Of a stretch of DNA of 64,000 nucleotides, positions 40,286 through 53,122 are shown in pieces (the first letter of the stretch is position 1; each line of letters starts with the position of its first letter). The DNA is taken from assembly GCF_003671935.1 (NCBI RefSeq), contig NZ_CP032759.1, positions 186,001-250,000 of the forward strand. The letters run 5' to 3'. The translations under genes were made by a program, and so were the position numbers. Source of the DNA: Buchnera aphidicola (Rhopalosiphum maidis). GTDB taxonomy: Bacteria; Pseudomonadota; Gammaproteobacteria; Enterobacterales; Enterobacteriaceae. Below the pieces are notes generated by a model that had not been told where the DNA came from, did no database searches, and saw nothing but the letters and a program-made list of their open reading frames with translations.

Positions 40286-41605
40286 ATGATTAAGAAATTA
40301 GGATTAAATTTTAATAATACTTCAAAAGTTACAAATGAACTTAAGCAAAGAATTTTTTCTGTAATTACTGCATTAATTATTTTTCGCATTGGTTCTTTTA
40401 TTCCTATTCCTGGAATTGACACGACAATTTTGTCTAGGTTATTAAATAATCAGAAAGGTACTATTATTGAAATGTTTAATATGTTTTCTGGTGGTGCTCT
40501 AAGTCGTGCTTCTATCTTTGCATTAGGAATTATGCCGTATATATCGTCTTCTATTATTATTCAATTATTAACATTAGTAATTCCTTCTTTATCTGAAATT
40601 AAAAAAGAAGGAGAAGTTGGACGTAGTAAAATTAATCAATACACAAGGTATACTACTTTAGTATTAGCACTATTTCAAGCTATTGGTATTGTTACAAGTC
40701 TTCCTAAAATATCAGGTATGCATCAAATTATAATTCATCCTGATTTTTATTTCTATTTTACTGCTATTGTTATTTTAGTTACTGGTACAATGTTTTTAAT
40801 GTGGTTAGGAGAATTAATTACAGAATGTGGTATTGGTAATGGAATTTCTATCATAATTTTTATAGGTATAATAGCTGGTTTGCCGTCAGCTATAGTTCAT
40901 ACAATTGAGCAAACTAGACAAGGTAATCTACATATACTATTATTTTTATGTATTTTAATATTAATTTTTTCTGTTGTTTTTTTTGTTGTATTTATTGAGC
41001 GTAGTCAAAGAAAAATTATTATTCATTATGCTCAACGTCAAAAAGGTCGTCGTATTTATTCTACTCAAAGTACTCATTTACCTTTAAAAATAAATATGGC
41101 AGGTGTTATACCAGCTATTTTTGCTTCCAGTGTTGTTTTATTTCCTATAACAATTATATCTTGGTTTGGAATAGATCAAAAATGGTATTTACTAAAAATT
41201 ATTTCTTTTTATTTTCAACCTAATCAACCTTTGTATTTAGTATTGTATATTTTTTCTATAATATTTTTTTGTTTTTTTTACACTGGATTGGTTTTTAATC
41301 CTCGTGAAACTGCAGATAATTTAAAGAAATCAGGTGGTTTTATTTCAGGAATTAGACCAGGTGAACAAACAGCTAAATATATTAATAAGATTATGATTCG
41401 ATTAACACTTTTTGGTTCGTTATATATTACATTTATTTGTTTAATACCTGAATTTATGAGAAGTGCTATGAACGTTCCGTTCTATTTTGGTGGAACATCT
41501 TTATTGATTGTTGTTGTTGTGATTATGGATTTTATTACTCAAATTCAAACTTTAATTATGTCGAGTCAATATGAATCTGTATTAAAAAAAGCTAATTTAA
41601 ATTAA
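40286..41605 (+). CDS. secY: Protein translocase subunit SecY
   Basis: SecY is the channel of the Sec translocon in the inner membrane. The 439 residues show ten hydrophobic segments; [14 protein letters not shown] opens the first, the plug region [26 protein letters not shown] follows, and the cytosolic loops with [23 protein letters not shown], which contact ribosome and SecA, are kept. Length agrees with E. coli (443). It is in the spc operon between rplO and rpmJ. Confidence 0.98.
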   Translation: MIKKLGLNFNNTSKVTNELKQRIFSVITALIIFRIGSFIPIPGIDTTILSRLLNNQKGTIIEMFNMFSGGALSRASIFALGIMPYISSSIIIQLLTLVIPSLSEIKKEGEVGRSKINQYTRYTTLVLALFQAIGIVTSLPKISGMHQIIIHPDFYFYFTAIVILVTGTMFLMWLGELITECGIGNGISIIIFIGIIAGLPSAIVHTIEQTRQGNLHILLFLCILILIFSVVFFVVFIERSQRKIIIHYAQRQKGRRIYSTQSTHLPLKINMAGVIPAIFASSVVLFPITIISWFGIDQKWYLLKIISFYFQPNQPLYLVLYIFSIIFFCFFYTGLVFNPRETADNLKKSGGFISGIRPGEQTAKYINKIMIRLTLFGSLYITFICLIPEFMRSAMNVPFYFGGTSLLIVVVVIMDFITQIQTLIMSSQYESVLKKANLN

Positions 41606-41635
41606 ATTATTTTTACTATAAAAAAGGAAAATAGA

Positions 41636-41752
41636 GTGAAAGTTAAAGCTTCTGTAAAAGTTCTTTGTCGAAATTGTAAAATAGTACGAAGAAATAATGT
41701 TGTTCGAGTAATTTGTAGTAATGATCCTAAACATAAGCAGCGTCAGGGTTAA
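41636..41752 (+). CDS. rpmJ: 50S ribosomal protein L36
   Basis: This 38-residue gene is easy to miss because of its size and GTG start. It reads [19 protein letters not shown] onward to PKHKQRQG, matching E. coli L36, with the zinc ligands Cys11, Cys14, Cys27 and His33 all present. AAAAAGGAAAATAGA before GTG 41636 is the ribosome binding site. It ends the spc operon. Confidence 0.97.
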   Translation: MKVKASVKVLCRNCKIVRRNNVVRVICSNDPKHKQRQG

Positions 41753-41866
41753 AACTATATTTATTAATAAAATATTCTAATAAAAAATTTTTCTAAAATT
41801 TGTTAATATATTTTAAATAAATTGTTAAATTAATAATTTTTCATCAATTTTAAAAGGTTTTATAAA

Positions 41867-42223
41867 ATGGCGCGTATTGCAGGTATTAATATTCCTGAAC
41901 ATAAGCATACTTTAATTGCATTAACTTCCATATATGGAATTGGAAAAAAACGTTCTAAAATTATTTGTTTTAATTCAAATATTTCTGAAAGTTGTAAAAT
42001 TTCGGATTTAAAAGAAGAAGAAATTGAATTATTAAGAGAAAATGTTGCTAAATATGTTGTTGAAGGTGATTTAAGAAGAGAAAAAACTTTAAATATTAAA
42101 CGTTTAATTGATTTAAATTGTTATCGAGGCCTACGTCATCGAAGAGGTTTACCAGTCCGTGGACAAAGAACGAAAACTAATGCTCGAACTTGTAAAGGTC
42201 CTCGAAAAGCAATAAAAAAATAA
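41867..42223 (+). CDS. rpsM: 30S ribosomal protein S13
   Basis: S13 is in the 30S head and contacts P-site tRNA. The 118 residues begin [20 protein letters not shown] and include [23 protein letters not shown]. First gene of the alpha operon, after a 114-base AT-rich gap in which I cannot identify a clear promoter or the S4 repressor pseudoknot known from E. coli. Confidence 0.99.
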   Translation: MARIAGINIPEHKHTLIALTSIYGIGKKRSKIICFNSNISESCKISDLKEEEIELLRENVAKYVVEGDLRREKTLNIKRLIDLNCYRGLRHRRGLPVRGQRTKTNARTCKGPRKAIKK

Positions 42224-42228
42224 TTTAG

Positions 42229-42633
<405 letters not shown>

Positions 42634-42658
42634 ATTTTAGGAAATATTGGAGAATAAA

Positions 42659-43279
42659 ATGGCAAGATATTTAGGTCCTAAATTAAAGTTAAGTCGACGT
42701 GAAGGTACTGATTTGTTTTTAAAATCAGGATTTCGTTCAATAGATTCTAAATGTAAATTAGAACATCCACCTGGACAACATGGGATTCGAAAACCAAGAT
42801 TATCAGATTATGCTATTCAATTACGTGAAAAACAAAAAGTTCGTCGTCTTTATGGTGTTTTAGAGCGTCAATTTAGAATATATTATAAAAAAGCGTCTCG
42901 TTTAAAAGGTAATACTGGAGAAAATTTATTACAATTGTTAGAAAGAAGACTTGATAACATAGTTTATAGAATGGGATTTGGTTGTACTCGTTCTGAATCT
43001 AGACAATTAATAAATCATAAATCAATTAAAGTAAATAATAATATTGTTAACATTGCTTCATATCAAATCTCTCCTAATGATCGTATTTCTGTACGAGATA
43101 AATCTAAAAATCAATCTAGAATAAAAGCTTCTTTAGAACTTACTGAGCAAAGAGAAAAATCAATGTGGATTGAAGTCGATATTACTAAAATGGAAGGAAT
43201 TTTTAAAAGATTTCCTGAACGTTCTGATTTATCTGCAGAAATTAATGAGCATTTAATTGTAGAACTTTATTCTAAATAG
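42659..43279 (+). CDS. rpsD: 30S ribosomal protein S4
   Basis: S4 is a primary 16S binder, acts in accuracy and represses the alpha operon in E. coli. ATG 42659 ([16 protein letters not shown]) with GGAGAAT upstream gives 206 residues, the E. coli length; an ATG at 42647 adds four unconserved residues. The S4 RNA-binding domain spans [12 protein letters not shown] to DRISVRDKS. Confidence 0.98.
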   Translation: MARYLGPKLKLSRREGTDLFLKSGFRSIDSKCKLEHPPGQHGIRKPRLSDYAIQLREKQKVRRLYGVLERQFRIYYKKASRLKGNTGENLLQLLERRLDNIVYRMGFGCTRSESRQLINHKSIKVNNNIVNIASYQISPNDRISVRDKSKNQSRIKASLELTEQREKSMWIEVDITKMEGIFKRFPERSDLSAEINEHLIVELYSK

Positions 43280-43307
43280 AAAGTTCACTCTTAATCGAGA
43301 GGATATT

Positions 43308-44297
43308 ATGCAGAATTCTATTATCGGTTTTTTAAAACCACGTTTAGTTGAAATTGAACAAATTACTTCAACTCATACTAAAGTTACTTTAGAACCATTA
43401 GAAAGAGGTTTTGGTCATACATTAGGAAATGCACTTCGTAGAATTCTGCTTTCTTCTATGCCAGGATATGCTGTAACTGAAGTTGAAATTGATGGAGTAC
43501 TACACGAATACAGTACTAAAGAAGGTGTGCAAGAAGATATTTTAGAAATTTTATTAAATTTAAAAGAATTAGCAGTAAGAGTACACGGAAAAGATGAAGT
43601 TTTTATTTCTTTGAAGAAATCAGGAATTTGTTCTGTTACTGCAGCTGATATTATTCATGATGGTGATGTAGAAATTATTAAACCAGATCATTTAATTTGT
43701 CATTTAACTGATGAAAATGCTTCTATTCAAATGAGAATTAAGGTACAACGTGGAAGAGGCTATATTCCTGCTTCTTCTAGAATTCATATGGAAGATGATT
43801 CGAGACCAATAGGTTGTTTATTAGTAGATGCATGCTATAGTCCAATAAATCGCATTTCTTATAATGTAGAAGCAGCACGTGTAGAACAAAGAACAGATTT
43901 AGATAAATTAATTATTGAAATGAAGACAAATGGAACGATAGATCCTGAAGAAGCAATTCGACGTGCTGCTACTATTTTATCTGAACAATTAGAAGCATTT
44001 GTTGATTTAAGAGATGTAAGAGAACCTGAAATAAAAGAAGAAAAACCTGAATTTGAACCTATTTTATTGCGTCCTGTAGATGATTTAGAACTAACTGTTC
44101 GTTCTGCAAATTGCCTTAAAGCTGAATCAATACATTATATTGGTGACTTAGTTCAAAGAACAGAAGTAGAACTTTTAAAAACTCCTAATTTAGGTAAAAA
44201 ATCATTGACTGAAATTAAGGATATATTAGCTGCTCGAAATTTATCTCTTGGAATGAAGTTAGAAAAATGGCCTCCATCGAGTATTTTAGAAGAATAA
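43308..44297 (+). CDS. rpoA: RNA polymerase alpha subunit
   Basis: Alpha starts RNA polymerase assembly. The 329 residues equal E. coli: the N-terminal dimer domain with [21 protein letters not shown] (residues contacting beta) and [16 protein letters not shown], the flexible linker rich in Glu and Pro, and a complete C-terminal domain ([37 protein letters not shown]), which binds UP elements. AGAGGAT precedes the ATG. Keeping the C-terminal domain means promoter activation through upstream A/T tracts remains possible. Confidence 0.99.
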   Translation: MQNSIIGFLKPRLVEIEQITSTHTKVTLEPLERGFGHTLGNALRRILLSSMPGYAVTEVEIDGVLHEYSTKEGVQEDILEILLNLKELAVRVHGKDEVFISLKKSGICSVTAADIIHDGDVEIIKPDHLICHLTDENASIQMRIKVQRGRGYIPASSRIHMEDDSRPIGCLLVDACYSPINRISYNVEAARVEQRTDLDKLIIEMKTNGTIDPEEAIRRAATILSEQLEAFVDLRDVREPEIKEEKPEFEPILLRPVDDLELTVRSANCLKAESIHYIGDLVQRTEVELLKTPNLGKKSLTEIKDILAARNLSLGMKLEKWPPSSILEE

Positions 44298-44352
44298 TAT
44301 TAAATATTAATTAGATATTACTTATCTTCTTATTTTTAAAAAGGATAAATTT

Positions 44353-44748
44353 ATGCGGCATCGGAAAATTGGTCGTAAATTAAACTGCAAGGGTGATCAT
44401 CGTAATGCTATGTTTAAAAATATGGTTTGTTCGTTAATTCTTAACGAGATTATTAAAACTACGTTAGCAAAAGCAAAAGAATTGCGACGTATTGTCGAAC
44501 CTATGATTACTTTATCTAAAAAAGATACTGTATCACATAGAAGATTGTTATTTTCTCGTATTCGTAATAATGAAGTAGTAGCAAAATTATTTAAAAAAAT
44601 TGCTCCTGTTTTTTATCATAGACCAGGCGGTTACACTCGTATTTTAAAATGTGGATTCCGATCTGGAGATAAGGCACCTATGGCTTATATTGAACTAGTT
44701 GACCGTGTTAAAAAGAGTCAAGAAAAGAAAGAAATTGTCAAGAAATAA
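44353..44748 (+). CDS. rplQ: 50S ribosomal protein L17
   Basis: L17 lies at the tunnel exit side. The 131 residues start [27 protein letters not shown] and include [18 protein letters not shown] and [24 protein letters not shown]. It ends the alpha operon and is followed by a GC-rich hairpin terminator. Confidence 0.98.
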   Translation: MRHRKIGRKLNCKGDHRNAMFKNMVCSLILNEIIKTTLAKAKELRRIVEPMITLSKKDTVSHRRLLFSRIRNNEVVAKLFKKIAPVFYHRPGGYTRILKCGFRSGDKAPMAYIELVDRVKKSQEKKEIVKK

Positions 44749-44812
44749 AAATTGTGTGAAAAATAATTAAAATTCTTTTTAAGAAAAGATATTAATATTC
44801 TCTATAATTAAA

Positions 44813-44837
44813 AGCAAACGGAAGTTCGCCGTTTGCT
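44813..44837 (+). terminator. Terminator of the alpha operon
   Basis: A perfect nine-pair stem AGCAAACGG/CCGTTTGCT (44813-44821 and 44829-44837) with a seven-base loop is followed by CATCTTTT. It lies 65 bases past rplQ and its GC content is far above the surroundings. Confidence 0.85.
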
Positions 44838-44901
44838 CATCTTTTGGTATTTTTAATAAATATTAAAATAATACGTATTATATATTTTTTTTGTATTTAA
44901 A

Positions 44902-45846
44902 TTAGATAATTTTTCCTGTATTAAACCAATCTTTTTTAGAAAAAACAATTTTTTCTACATTTATAATTTTTTTTCCAGGAAACTGTATTTTTTGAAGGTT
45001 TAATATTTGATGAGCTGTATTTATCTGAATTCCACATTTGTTAAAAGAAACTATTTCTCCTATAGAAATACCTTTTTTAACATTTGGTATAATTTTTGCT
45101 TTCCATACCTTTATTCGCGTTTTATTGACTATAAAATAACAAATAGGCCAAGGATTAAAAGCACGTATTGATCTTTCTAAAAGATATGCTTTAGTATTCC
45201 AATTTAGCAAAGCATCTTTTTTAGATATTTTTTTTGAAAAAGTTGCATATTTTTCATTTTGTTCTTTTTCAAAAATAGTGTTTTTCTTTATATAATATAA
45301 AGTTTCTAATAATGCCTTAATTCCAATTTTAATTAATTTAAATGTTAAGGTTTCAGTTGTGTCTTTACAAGAAATACTGCATTTAACTGAGTTTATTATA
45401 GGTCCAGCGTCCATTTTTTCATTCATTTTAATTATACTTATACCTGTTTCTTTGTCTCCGAATAGAATTGCTGATTGAATAGGACTTGCACCTCTCCATC
45501 TTGGCAACAATGAAGTATGAACGTTAATACAACCGTTTGGAAACATAGTCAGTATTTTTTTTGGTATTAGTTTTCCATAGGAAACGACTACCATTATATC
45601 TGGATTAAAAGTTAATATTTTATTTTGTATTTCTTCGTTATTTAGTTCTAATGGTTGCAAAAAAGGAATGTTTTTTTTTATAGATAGTATTTTTACAGGA
45701 GAAAAAATTATTTTTTGACCTCTTCCAGAAGGACGATCAGGTTGAGTAAACACAGCTACTACTTTGTGTTCAGATTTTATTAACTCGTCTAAGTATTTCA
45801 TAGAAAAATGTGATGTCCCGGCAAAAATAATTTTTAATTTTTTCAA
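44902..45846 (-). CDS. fmt: Methionyl-tRNA formyltransferase
   Basis: Fmt formylates initiator Met-tRNA with 10-formyltetrahydrofolate. The 314 residues carry INVHTSLLPRWRGASPIQ with catalytic Asn and His, the catalytic Asp in KMDAGPII, and the C-terminal tRNA-binding domain with RAFNPWP. One conserved position after the His reads Thr where E. coli has Gly. It lies 35 bases downstream of def, the usual pair; rsmB, which follows in E. coli, is absent. Confidence 0.97.
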   Translation of the reverse strand: MKKLKIIFAGTSHFSMKYLDELIKSEHKVVAVFTQPDRPSGRGQKIIFSPVKILSIKKNIPFLQPLELNNEEIQNKILTFNPDIMVVVSYGKLIPKKILTMFPNGCINVHTSLLPRWRGASPIQSAILFGDKETGISIIKMNEKMDAGPIINSVKCSISCKDTTETLTFKLIKIGIKALLETLYYIKKNTIFEKEQNEKYATFSKKISKKDALLNWNTKAYLLERSIRAFNPWPICYFIVNKTRIKVWKAKIIPNVKKGISIGEIVSFNKCGIQINTAHQILNLQKIQFPGKKIINVEKIVFSKKDWFNTGKII

Positions 45847-45881
45847 ATTTATTTTTCCTTTTTTACTTTTTTTAAAAATTT

Positions 45882-46385
45882 TTATTTCATTCTTTTTTTA
45901 ATTTTTTTTATTTTTTTTAAAAATCTTTCTTTTTTGAGGGCAGAAAGATAGTCTATAAAAAGCTTTCCGTTTAAATGATCTATTTCATGTTGTATACAAA
46001 TAGACAGAATTGAATCTGCTTCTATTTTTATTTTGTTTCCATTTAAATTTATAGCTTCAATTTTTATATAATTAAAACGTGGAACAAAAGCACGATATTC
46101 TGGAATTGATAAACATCCTTCTTCAATACTACTGCTGCCTTTTTTTTCAATAATTTTTGGATTAATAAGAATTAAATTATTTTCTCTTTGATTCGTTTTA
46201 TTAATCACAATTATTTGTAACTGAATATTTACTTGTGTTGCTGCTAAACCAATTCCTTCTTCTTGATACATCGTATCTATCATATTACTAGCAATAATAC
46301 GTATTTCTTTAGTTATGTTTGAAACAGGTTTAGCTATAAGTCTTAGTCGTGGATCAGGATAATGTAGTATTTTTAAAACAGACAT
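45882..46385 (-). CDS. def: Peptide deformylase
   Basis: Def removes formyl from nascent N-terminal methionine. The 167 residues have all three motifs: [18 protein letters not shown] with the metal cysteine, and [12 protein letters not shown] with HExxH. Length matches E. coli (169). It begins the def-fmt unit and diverges from smg; smf (dprA), which lies between def and smg in E. coli, is gone. Confidence 0.97.
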   Translation of the reverse strand: MSVLKILHYPDPRLRLIAKPVSNITKEIRIIASNMIDTMYQEEGIGLAATQVNIQLQIIVINKTNQRENNLILINPKIIEKKGSSSIEEGCLSIPEYRAFVPRFNYIKIEAINLNGNKIKIEADSILSICIQHEIDHLNGKLFIDYLSALKKERFLKKIKKIKKRMK

Positions 46386-46624
46386 ATATTTAGATATAAA
46401 ATAATTTAATTTTATATACTAGTATAAACTTTTTTTTAATAATTAAAAGTTAACTTTTTATTCTTTTTTAAATTTTTAGAAAAAAGATAATTATTTTTTA
46501 ATAAATGTGTAATCAATTATTAAATATTACATGTTATGTATATAACAATATTGATGAAAAAGTAATATAATGTATAAAATATTATATAAAAATTTAAACT
46601 TTTTAATATGTGATTGAGGATGTA

Positions 46625-47098
46625 ATGTTTGAAATATTAATATATTTATTTGAAACTTATGTTCATAGTGAATCAGAAATTTCTATTGATTATGAAAGTT
46701 TAACTAGTGATTTATCGGATATAGGTTTCCGATCAAAAGATATTTATAAAGCTTTACATTGGTTAAAAAATTTGTCTTGTTATAAAAAAAATATTATTTC
46801 ATCAATTAATTTATCTTTAAATCATACTACAACTCGCATTTATACTAAAGAAGAAGAATTGAAATTAAATTCTGATTGTCGTGGTTTTATACTTTTTTTG
46901 GAACAGTTGGAAATATTAACATTAAATACACGTGAAATAATTATTGAAAGAATTATGGCTCTAGATATTAGTTACTTAAACCTTGAGGATTTGAAATGGA
47001 TTGTTTTAATTATATTATTCAACATTCCAGGATGTGAAATTGTTTACAGAAAACTTGAAAATTTATTATTTAATTTTAAAGCTGAAATTGTTCATTAA
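46625..47098 (+). CDS. smg: Smg family protein (function unknown)
   Basis: A 157-residue protein equal in length to E. coli Smg, with MFEILIYLFETYVHSESEI, RGFILFLEQLEILTL and LEDLKWIVLIILFNIPGCE. Its role is not known; it is a conserved companion of def and dprA. ATG 46625 is preceded by GAGGATGTA, where GAGGA serves as ribosome binding site; an ATG-less extension to 46610 is not needed. It probably shares a transcript with tsaC and aroE. Confidence 0.93.
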   Translation: MFEILIYLFETYVHSESEISIDYESLTSDLSDIGFRSKDIYKALHWLKNLSCYKKNIISSINLSLNHTTTRIYTKEEELKLNSDCRGFILFLEQLEILTLNTREIIIERIMALDISYLNLEDLKWIVLIILFNIPGCEIVYRKLENLLFNFKAEIVH

Positions 47099-47107
47099 AT
47101 TTTTATT

Positions 47108-47701
47108 ATGAGAAATCTTTTAATGAGTAAAGATTATGTTTTTAGTTCGTTAATTCGATGTATACGTGTTCTGTATGATAAAAAAATTATTGCATATCCT
47201 ACTGAATCAATGTTTGGATTAGGATGTGATCCTACAAGTGAAAAAGCGGTTAAAAGACTATTATGTTTGAAGAAGAGAAGTATAAAAAAAGGACTGATAT
47301 TAGTTGCTTCAAATTATAATCAGATAAAAATGTACATTAATGAAAGTAAATTATCTGTACAGCAAAAAAAAACGATTTTTTTTCATTGGCCTGGACCTTA
47401 TACTTTTTTACTTCCTGCAAACTCTTTAGTACCTTATTGGTTGACTGGTCAGTTTGATACAGTAGCTGTTCGAATCAGCGCCCATTTGGGTATAATTAAG
47501 TTATGTAATATTTTTGGAAAAGCATTAGTTTCTACAAGTGCTAATTTTTCAAATATGTCTCCATGTCTTACTCAAAAGGATGTTTTTAAAAATTTTGGAA
47601 AAAATTTTCCATTATTTTATGGTCCTATAGGAAATGAACGTCATCCCTCTAAAATCATTAATATTATTAATGGAAAATTAATTCGTTATGTGCAAACTTG
47701 A
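47108..47701 (+). CDS. tsaC: Threonylcarbamoyl-AMP synthase TsaC
   Basis: TsaC makes threonylcarbamoyl-AMP, the donor for t6A37 in ANN-decoding tRNAs. The 197-residue frame has the YrdC domain motifs IAYPTESMFGLGCDP, KRSIKKGLILVASN, HWPGPYTFLLPA, VRISAH and ALVSTSANFS. Start could be ATG 47108 or ATG 47123; the second gives 192 residues, nearer the 190 of E. coli. It overlaps aroE by 14 bases, so translation is coupled, as in the E. coli tsaC-aroE order. Confidence 0.95.
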   Translation: MRNLLMSKDYVFSSLIRCIRVLYDKKIIAYPTESMFGLGCDPTSEKAVKRLLCLKKRSIKKGLILVASNYNQIKMYINESKLSVQQKKTIFFHWPGPYTFLLPANSLVPYWLTGQFDTVAVRISAHLGIIKLCNIFGKALVSTSANFSNMSPCLTQKDVFKNFGKNFPLFYGPIGNERHPSKIINIINGKLIRYVQT

Positions 47702-48509
47702 AAAGTTTAATTATGCTTTATTTGGAAATCCGATTGATCATAGCCAATCTCCTAAAATCCATGATTTTTTTTCTATACAGACAGGTATTTTACATATTTA
47801 TAAAGCAATTAATATTCCATTAGGTCAGTTTTCTTTAGAAGTTTCTAATTTGTTTAAAAAAAACGTTAAAGGCGCTAATGTAACAGCACCTTTTAAAAAA
47901 GAAGCGTATTTTTTTTCTAGCAAATTAACTAAAAGAGCAAATATTGCGCAATCTGTAAATACTTTGAAAAAAGTAAACGATAAATGTATTTTAGGAGATA
48001 ACACTGATGGTATAGGATTGTTATCTGATTTAATTAGATTAAAGTTTATAAAAAAAAATTTTTCTATATTAATACTTGGTGCAGGAGGTGCTGTTAAGGG
48101 AGTTCTTTTACCTCTTTTGTCATTAGGTTGTTCAATTTATATTCTGAATCGAACTGTTTCAAATGCTGAGAATTTAGTTAAACAATTTAATACATATGGA
48201 AAAATTTTTGTTTTTGAAAAAAAAGTTTTTAAAAAACAAAATTTTGATTTAGTTATTAACGCTATGTCAAGAAATATTAAGAAAAAAAACTTCGTACCAT
48301 TATCTTTAATATCTGCTAAAACTTTTTTTTATGATATGAACTATAGTACAGAAAATACACCTTTTATTGATTGGTGTTCCAGAATAGGAGTAGATTTTGT
48401 TTCTAATGGAATAGGAATGTTAGTTTTTCAAGCAGCTTATTCTTTTTTAGAATGGCATAATGTATTTCCAGAAACAAACTATATTATTAATACTTTAAGT
48501 CGGAATTGA
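47688..48509 (+). CDS. aroE: Shikimate dehydrogenase (NADP)
   Basis: AroE reduces 3-dehydroshikimate to shikimate, the substrate of AroK encoded at 17318. The 273 residues match E. coli (272). Visible are YALFGNPIDHSQSPKIH, the catalytic Lys in NVTAPFKKEA and Asp in GDNTDGIGL, and the NADP loop LGAGGAVKG and LNRT. The usually conserved NATS motif reads NAMS (residues near 191). It starts inside tsaC and precedes the rRNA unit. Confidence 0.96.
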   Translation: MCKLEKFNYALFGNPIDHSQSPKIHDFFSIQTGILHIYKAINIPLGQFSLEVSNLFKKNVKGANVTAPFKKEAYFFSSKLTKRANIAQSVNTLKKVNDKCILGDNTDGIGLLSDLIRLKFIKKNFSILILGAGGAVKGVLLPLLSLGCSIYILNRTVSNAENLVKQFNTYGKIFVFEKKVFKKQNFDLVINAMSRNIKKKNFVPLSLISAKTFFYDMNYSTENTPFIDWCSRIGVDFVSNGIGMLVFQAAYSFLEWHNVFPETNYIINTLSRN

Positions 48510-48610
48510 TTTTTCTTTTATATTAATTTTTAAAAAAAATTTAATATTTACTTTTTATATTTTTATAAATGATTTTTTTATATATTCTCTTATATTATTA
48601 AAGAAAACAC

Positions 48611-48638
48611 TTGACTCTTTTTTTTCGATCTGTATTAT
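48611..48638 (+). promoter_or_regulatory. Promoter of the tRNA-Glu/23S/5S unit
   Basis: TTGACT (48611-48616), 16 bases, TATTAT (48633-48638). It is the best sigma-70 pair in the gap after aroE and lies about 50 bases before tRNA-Glu. Upstream A/T tracts could act as an UP element for the retained alpha C-terminal domain (inference). Confidence 0.65.
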
Positions 48639-48693
48639 TTAATGTAATACTTTTAAAAAAATAAATTAAAAACTTATTTTATATTTTAAAAAA

Positions 48694-48765
48694 GTCCCCT
48701 TCGTCTAGAGGTTAGGACATCGCCCTTTCACGGCGGCAACAGGGGTTCAAATCCCCTAGGGGACG
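48694..48765 (+). tRNA. tRNA-Glu (anticodon UUC)
   Basis: A full cloverleaf: acceptor GTCCCCT/AGGGGAC, anticodon stem CCGCC-type CGCCC/GGCGG around CTTTCAC (anticodon TTC), T arm AGGGGTTCAAATCCCCT, discriminator G. The D loop is one base shorter than in E. coli. It is the first RNA of the 23S-5S transcription unit, the spacer tRNA left from an ancestral 16S-tRNA-23S operon. Confidence 0.98.
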
Positions 48766-48871
48766 ATAAATAAAAATATTTAAAAATATTTTAAAAAATA
48801 TTGTATACTATTTTAAATTCTTGTGTTATCATTAAAAAATATTGAAAAAAATATTTTATTTTTTTTCAAAA

Positions 48872-48881
48872 AGCTCTTTAA
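48872..48881 (+). promoter_or_regulatory. boxA antitermination element before 23S rRNA
   Basis: AGCTCTTTAA fits the boxA consensus TGCTCTTTAA, 60 bases before mature 23S rRNA, where E. coli rrn operons have their spacer boxA. It indicates Nus-factor antitermination for this split unit; the boxA partner S10 is encoded at 31098. Confidence 0.75.
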
Positions 48882-48940
48882 AAATTCGGAAAACAAGCAT
48901 AAATAATATTTATTGCAAAAAAAACACCTGTGGGTTGTAA

Positions 48941-51856
<2,916 letters not shown>

Positions 51857-51954
51857 ACAACACCAGAGGTGTTTTTTATAAAAAAATATAAAAAAGCTTG
51901 TTTTACTGAATTTATTGTTGTATTAATATATATATATTATAATAGCATTAAAAA

Positions 51955-52074
51955 TGCCTGGTAAAAATAGTGTAGTGGTACCACCTGAATCCATTCCGAA
52001 CTCAGAAGTGAAACGCTACAACGCCAATGGTAGTACGGGGTCTCCCCGTGTGAGAGTAGGTACCCTCCAGGCAA
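51955..52074 (+). rRNA. rrf: 5S ribosomal RNA
   Basis: About 120 bases from TGCCTGG to CCAGGCA, whose ends pair, with the conserved CCGAACTCAGAAGTGAAAC and GAGAGTAGG. It follows 23S by about 100 AT-rich bases and is closed by a perfect 44-base palindrome terminator. It is the last RNA of the unit. Confidence 0.98.
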
Positions 52075-52115
52075 ATACAAAAAAACCCGAAAATTTTCGG
52101 GTTTTTTTGTATTTG
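52072..52115 (+). terminator. Perfect palindromic terminator after 5S rRNA
   Basis: A 22-pair inverted repeat with no mismatch, centred between 52093 and 52094. The core ACCCGAAAA/TTTTCGGGT is flanked by A7 and T7, so the transcript has a GC-rich hairpin followed by a U run. It is the strongest terminator in the window and works in principle on both strands. Confidence 0.95.
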
Positions 52116-52361
52116 AAATAAAATTGTGTCAAATATTTACTTAAATAAATAGTTTTAATATGTAGAAAGTATAATTTTATTTTTTTAAATAACTTTTAGT
52201 GTTATTTTTAAAATAAATTACTTTCTGGCTAACAATAAATTTACATGTTAATCTATTAAAAATTTTCTATTATTTTTGATTTTTTTATAAAAAAATCATT
52301 TATAATTGTTTCAATGTGTTTTTTCAATTTAGTATATTTTTTTCATGTGAAGGTAATATAG

Positions 52362-52571
52362 ATGTCCAAGATTAAAGGTAATGTTAAGTGGTTTAATGAA
52401 TCTAAAGGGTTTGGTTTTATTACTCCAGAAGATGGTAGTAAAGATGTATTTGTTCACTTCTCAGCTATACAAAGTAATGGATTTAAAACTCTAGCAGAAG
52501 GTCAAAGTGTTGAATTTGAAATTACTGAGGGAGCAAAAGGGCCATCTGCTGCTAATGTTATTAGTTTATAG
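52362..52571 (+). CDS. cspE: Cold shock family RNA chaperone CspE
   Basis: A 69-residue RNA-binding OB-fold protein. It is nearly identical to E. coli CspE ([36 protein letters not shown]) and slightly less like CspC. RNP1 KGFGFI and RNP2 VFVHF are intact. Such proteins are constitutive RNA chaperones and antiterminators. AAGGTAAT precedes the ATG; a 246-base spacer without other genes lies between the 5S terminator and the start. A hairpin separates it from convergent ybeD. Confidence 0.95.
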   Translation: MSKIKGNVKWFNESKGFGFITPEDGSKDVFVHFSAIQSNGFKTLAEGQSVEFEITEGAKGPSAANVISL

Positions 52572-52612
52572 ATTTTATTTTATTTTTTAACTAAAAAATA
52601 AAAATCTTTTTT

Positions 52613-52638
52613 AGTACGGCTCTTTATCGAGCTGTACT
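52613..52638. terminator. Stem-loop between cspE and ybeD
   Basis: A ten-pair stem (52613-52622 with 52629-52638, one G-U pair) closes a six-base loop and lies in the 86-base gap between two convergent genes. TTTT flanks the left arm. It may terminate both genes. Confidence 0.7.
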
Positions 52639-52657
52639 ATGTAAGATCTTATATTTT

Positions 52658-52921
52658 TTATAAAACCATTCTTACCATATTTATTTTACTAATATCATGA
52701 TATAGTGTTTCAATCTGTTCAAAATTTTTTGCACATATTGTAATAGAAACAGAAAGATAATTACCTCGATTACTTGACTTTACTTGAGGTGTATAATCTC
52801 CAGGAATCTGAATTTGAATGACTTTTATTATTTGATCAATAAGTTCAGGTTGTGCTAAACCAATGATCTTATAAGTAAAAAAACAAGGGAATTTTAACAT
52901 TTCTCGTAATTTTGTCTTCAT
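52658..52921 (-). CDS. ybeD: YbeD family protein (DUF493)
   Basis: An 87-residue cytosolic protein identical in length to E. coli YbeD, with [40 protein letters not shown] and the terminal INMVRMVL. It has a ferredoxin-like ACT-type fold; function is not established, although in E. coli it lies next to the lipoate genes lipB and lipA. Here those neighbours are absent. Confidence 0.94.
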   Translation of the reverse strand: MKTKLREMLKFPCFFTYKIIGLAQPELIDQIIKVIQIQIPGDYTPQVKSSNRGNYLSVSITICAKNFEQIETLYHDISKINMVRMVL

Positions 52922-53122
52922 TAATTAATCCTGGTTTTATTTTTAATAAATTTTTTTAATTTTAAAAAAATGAATTAATCTGTTATATTTTTCATATAAA
53001 CATATTATTTAAAATGTTTTACAAAAAAATAAATATTAATATATGTAATTATTTTAGCATATTGATATTATAGAAAATAATATATTTTTTTTATTTTTTT
53101 TTAAATATTGCATGAGAAATTT

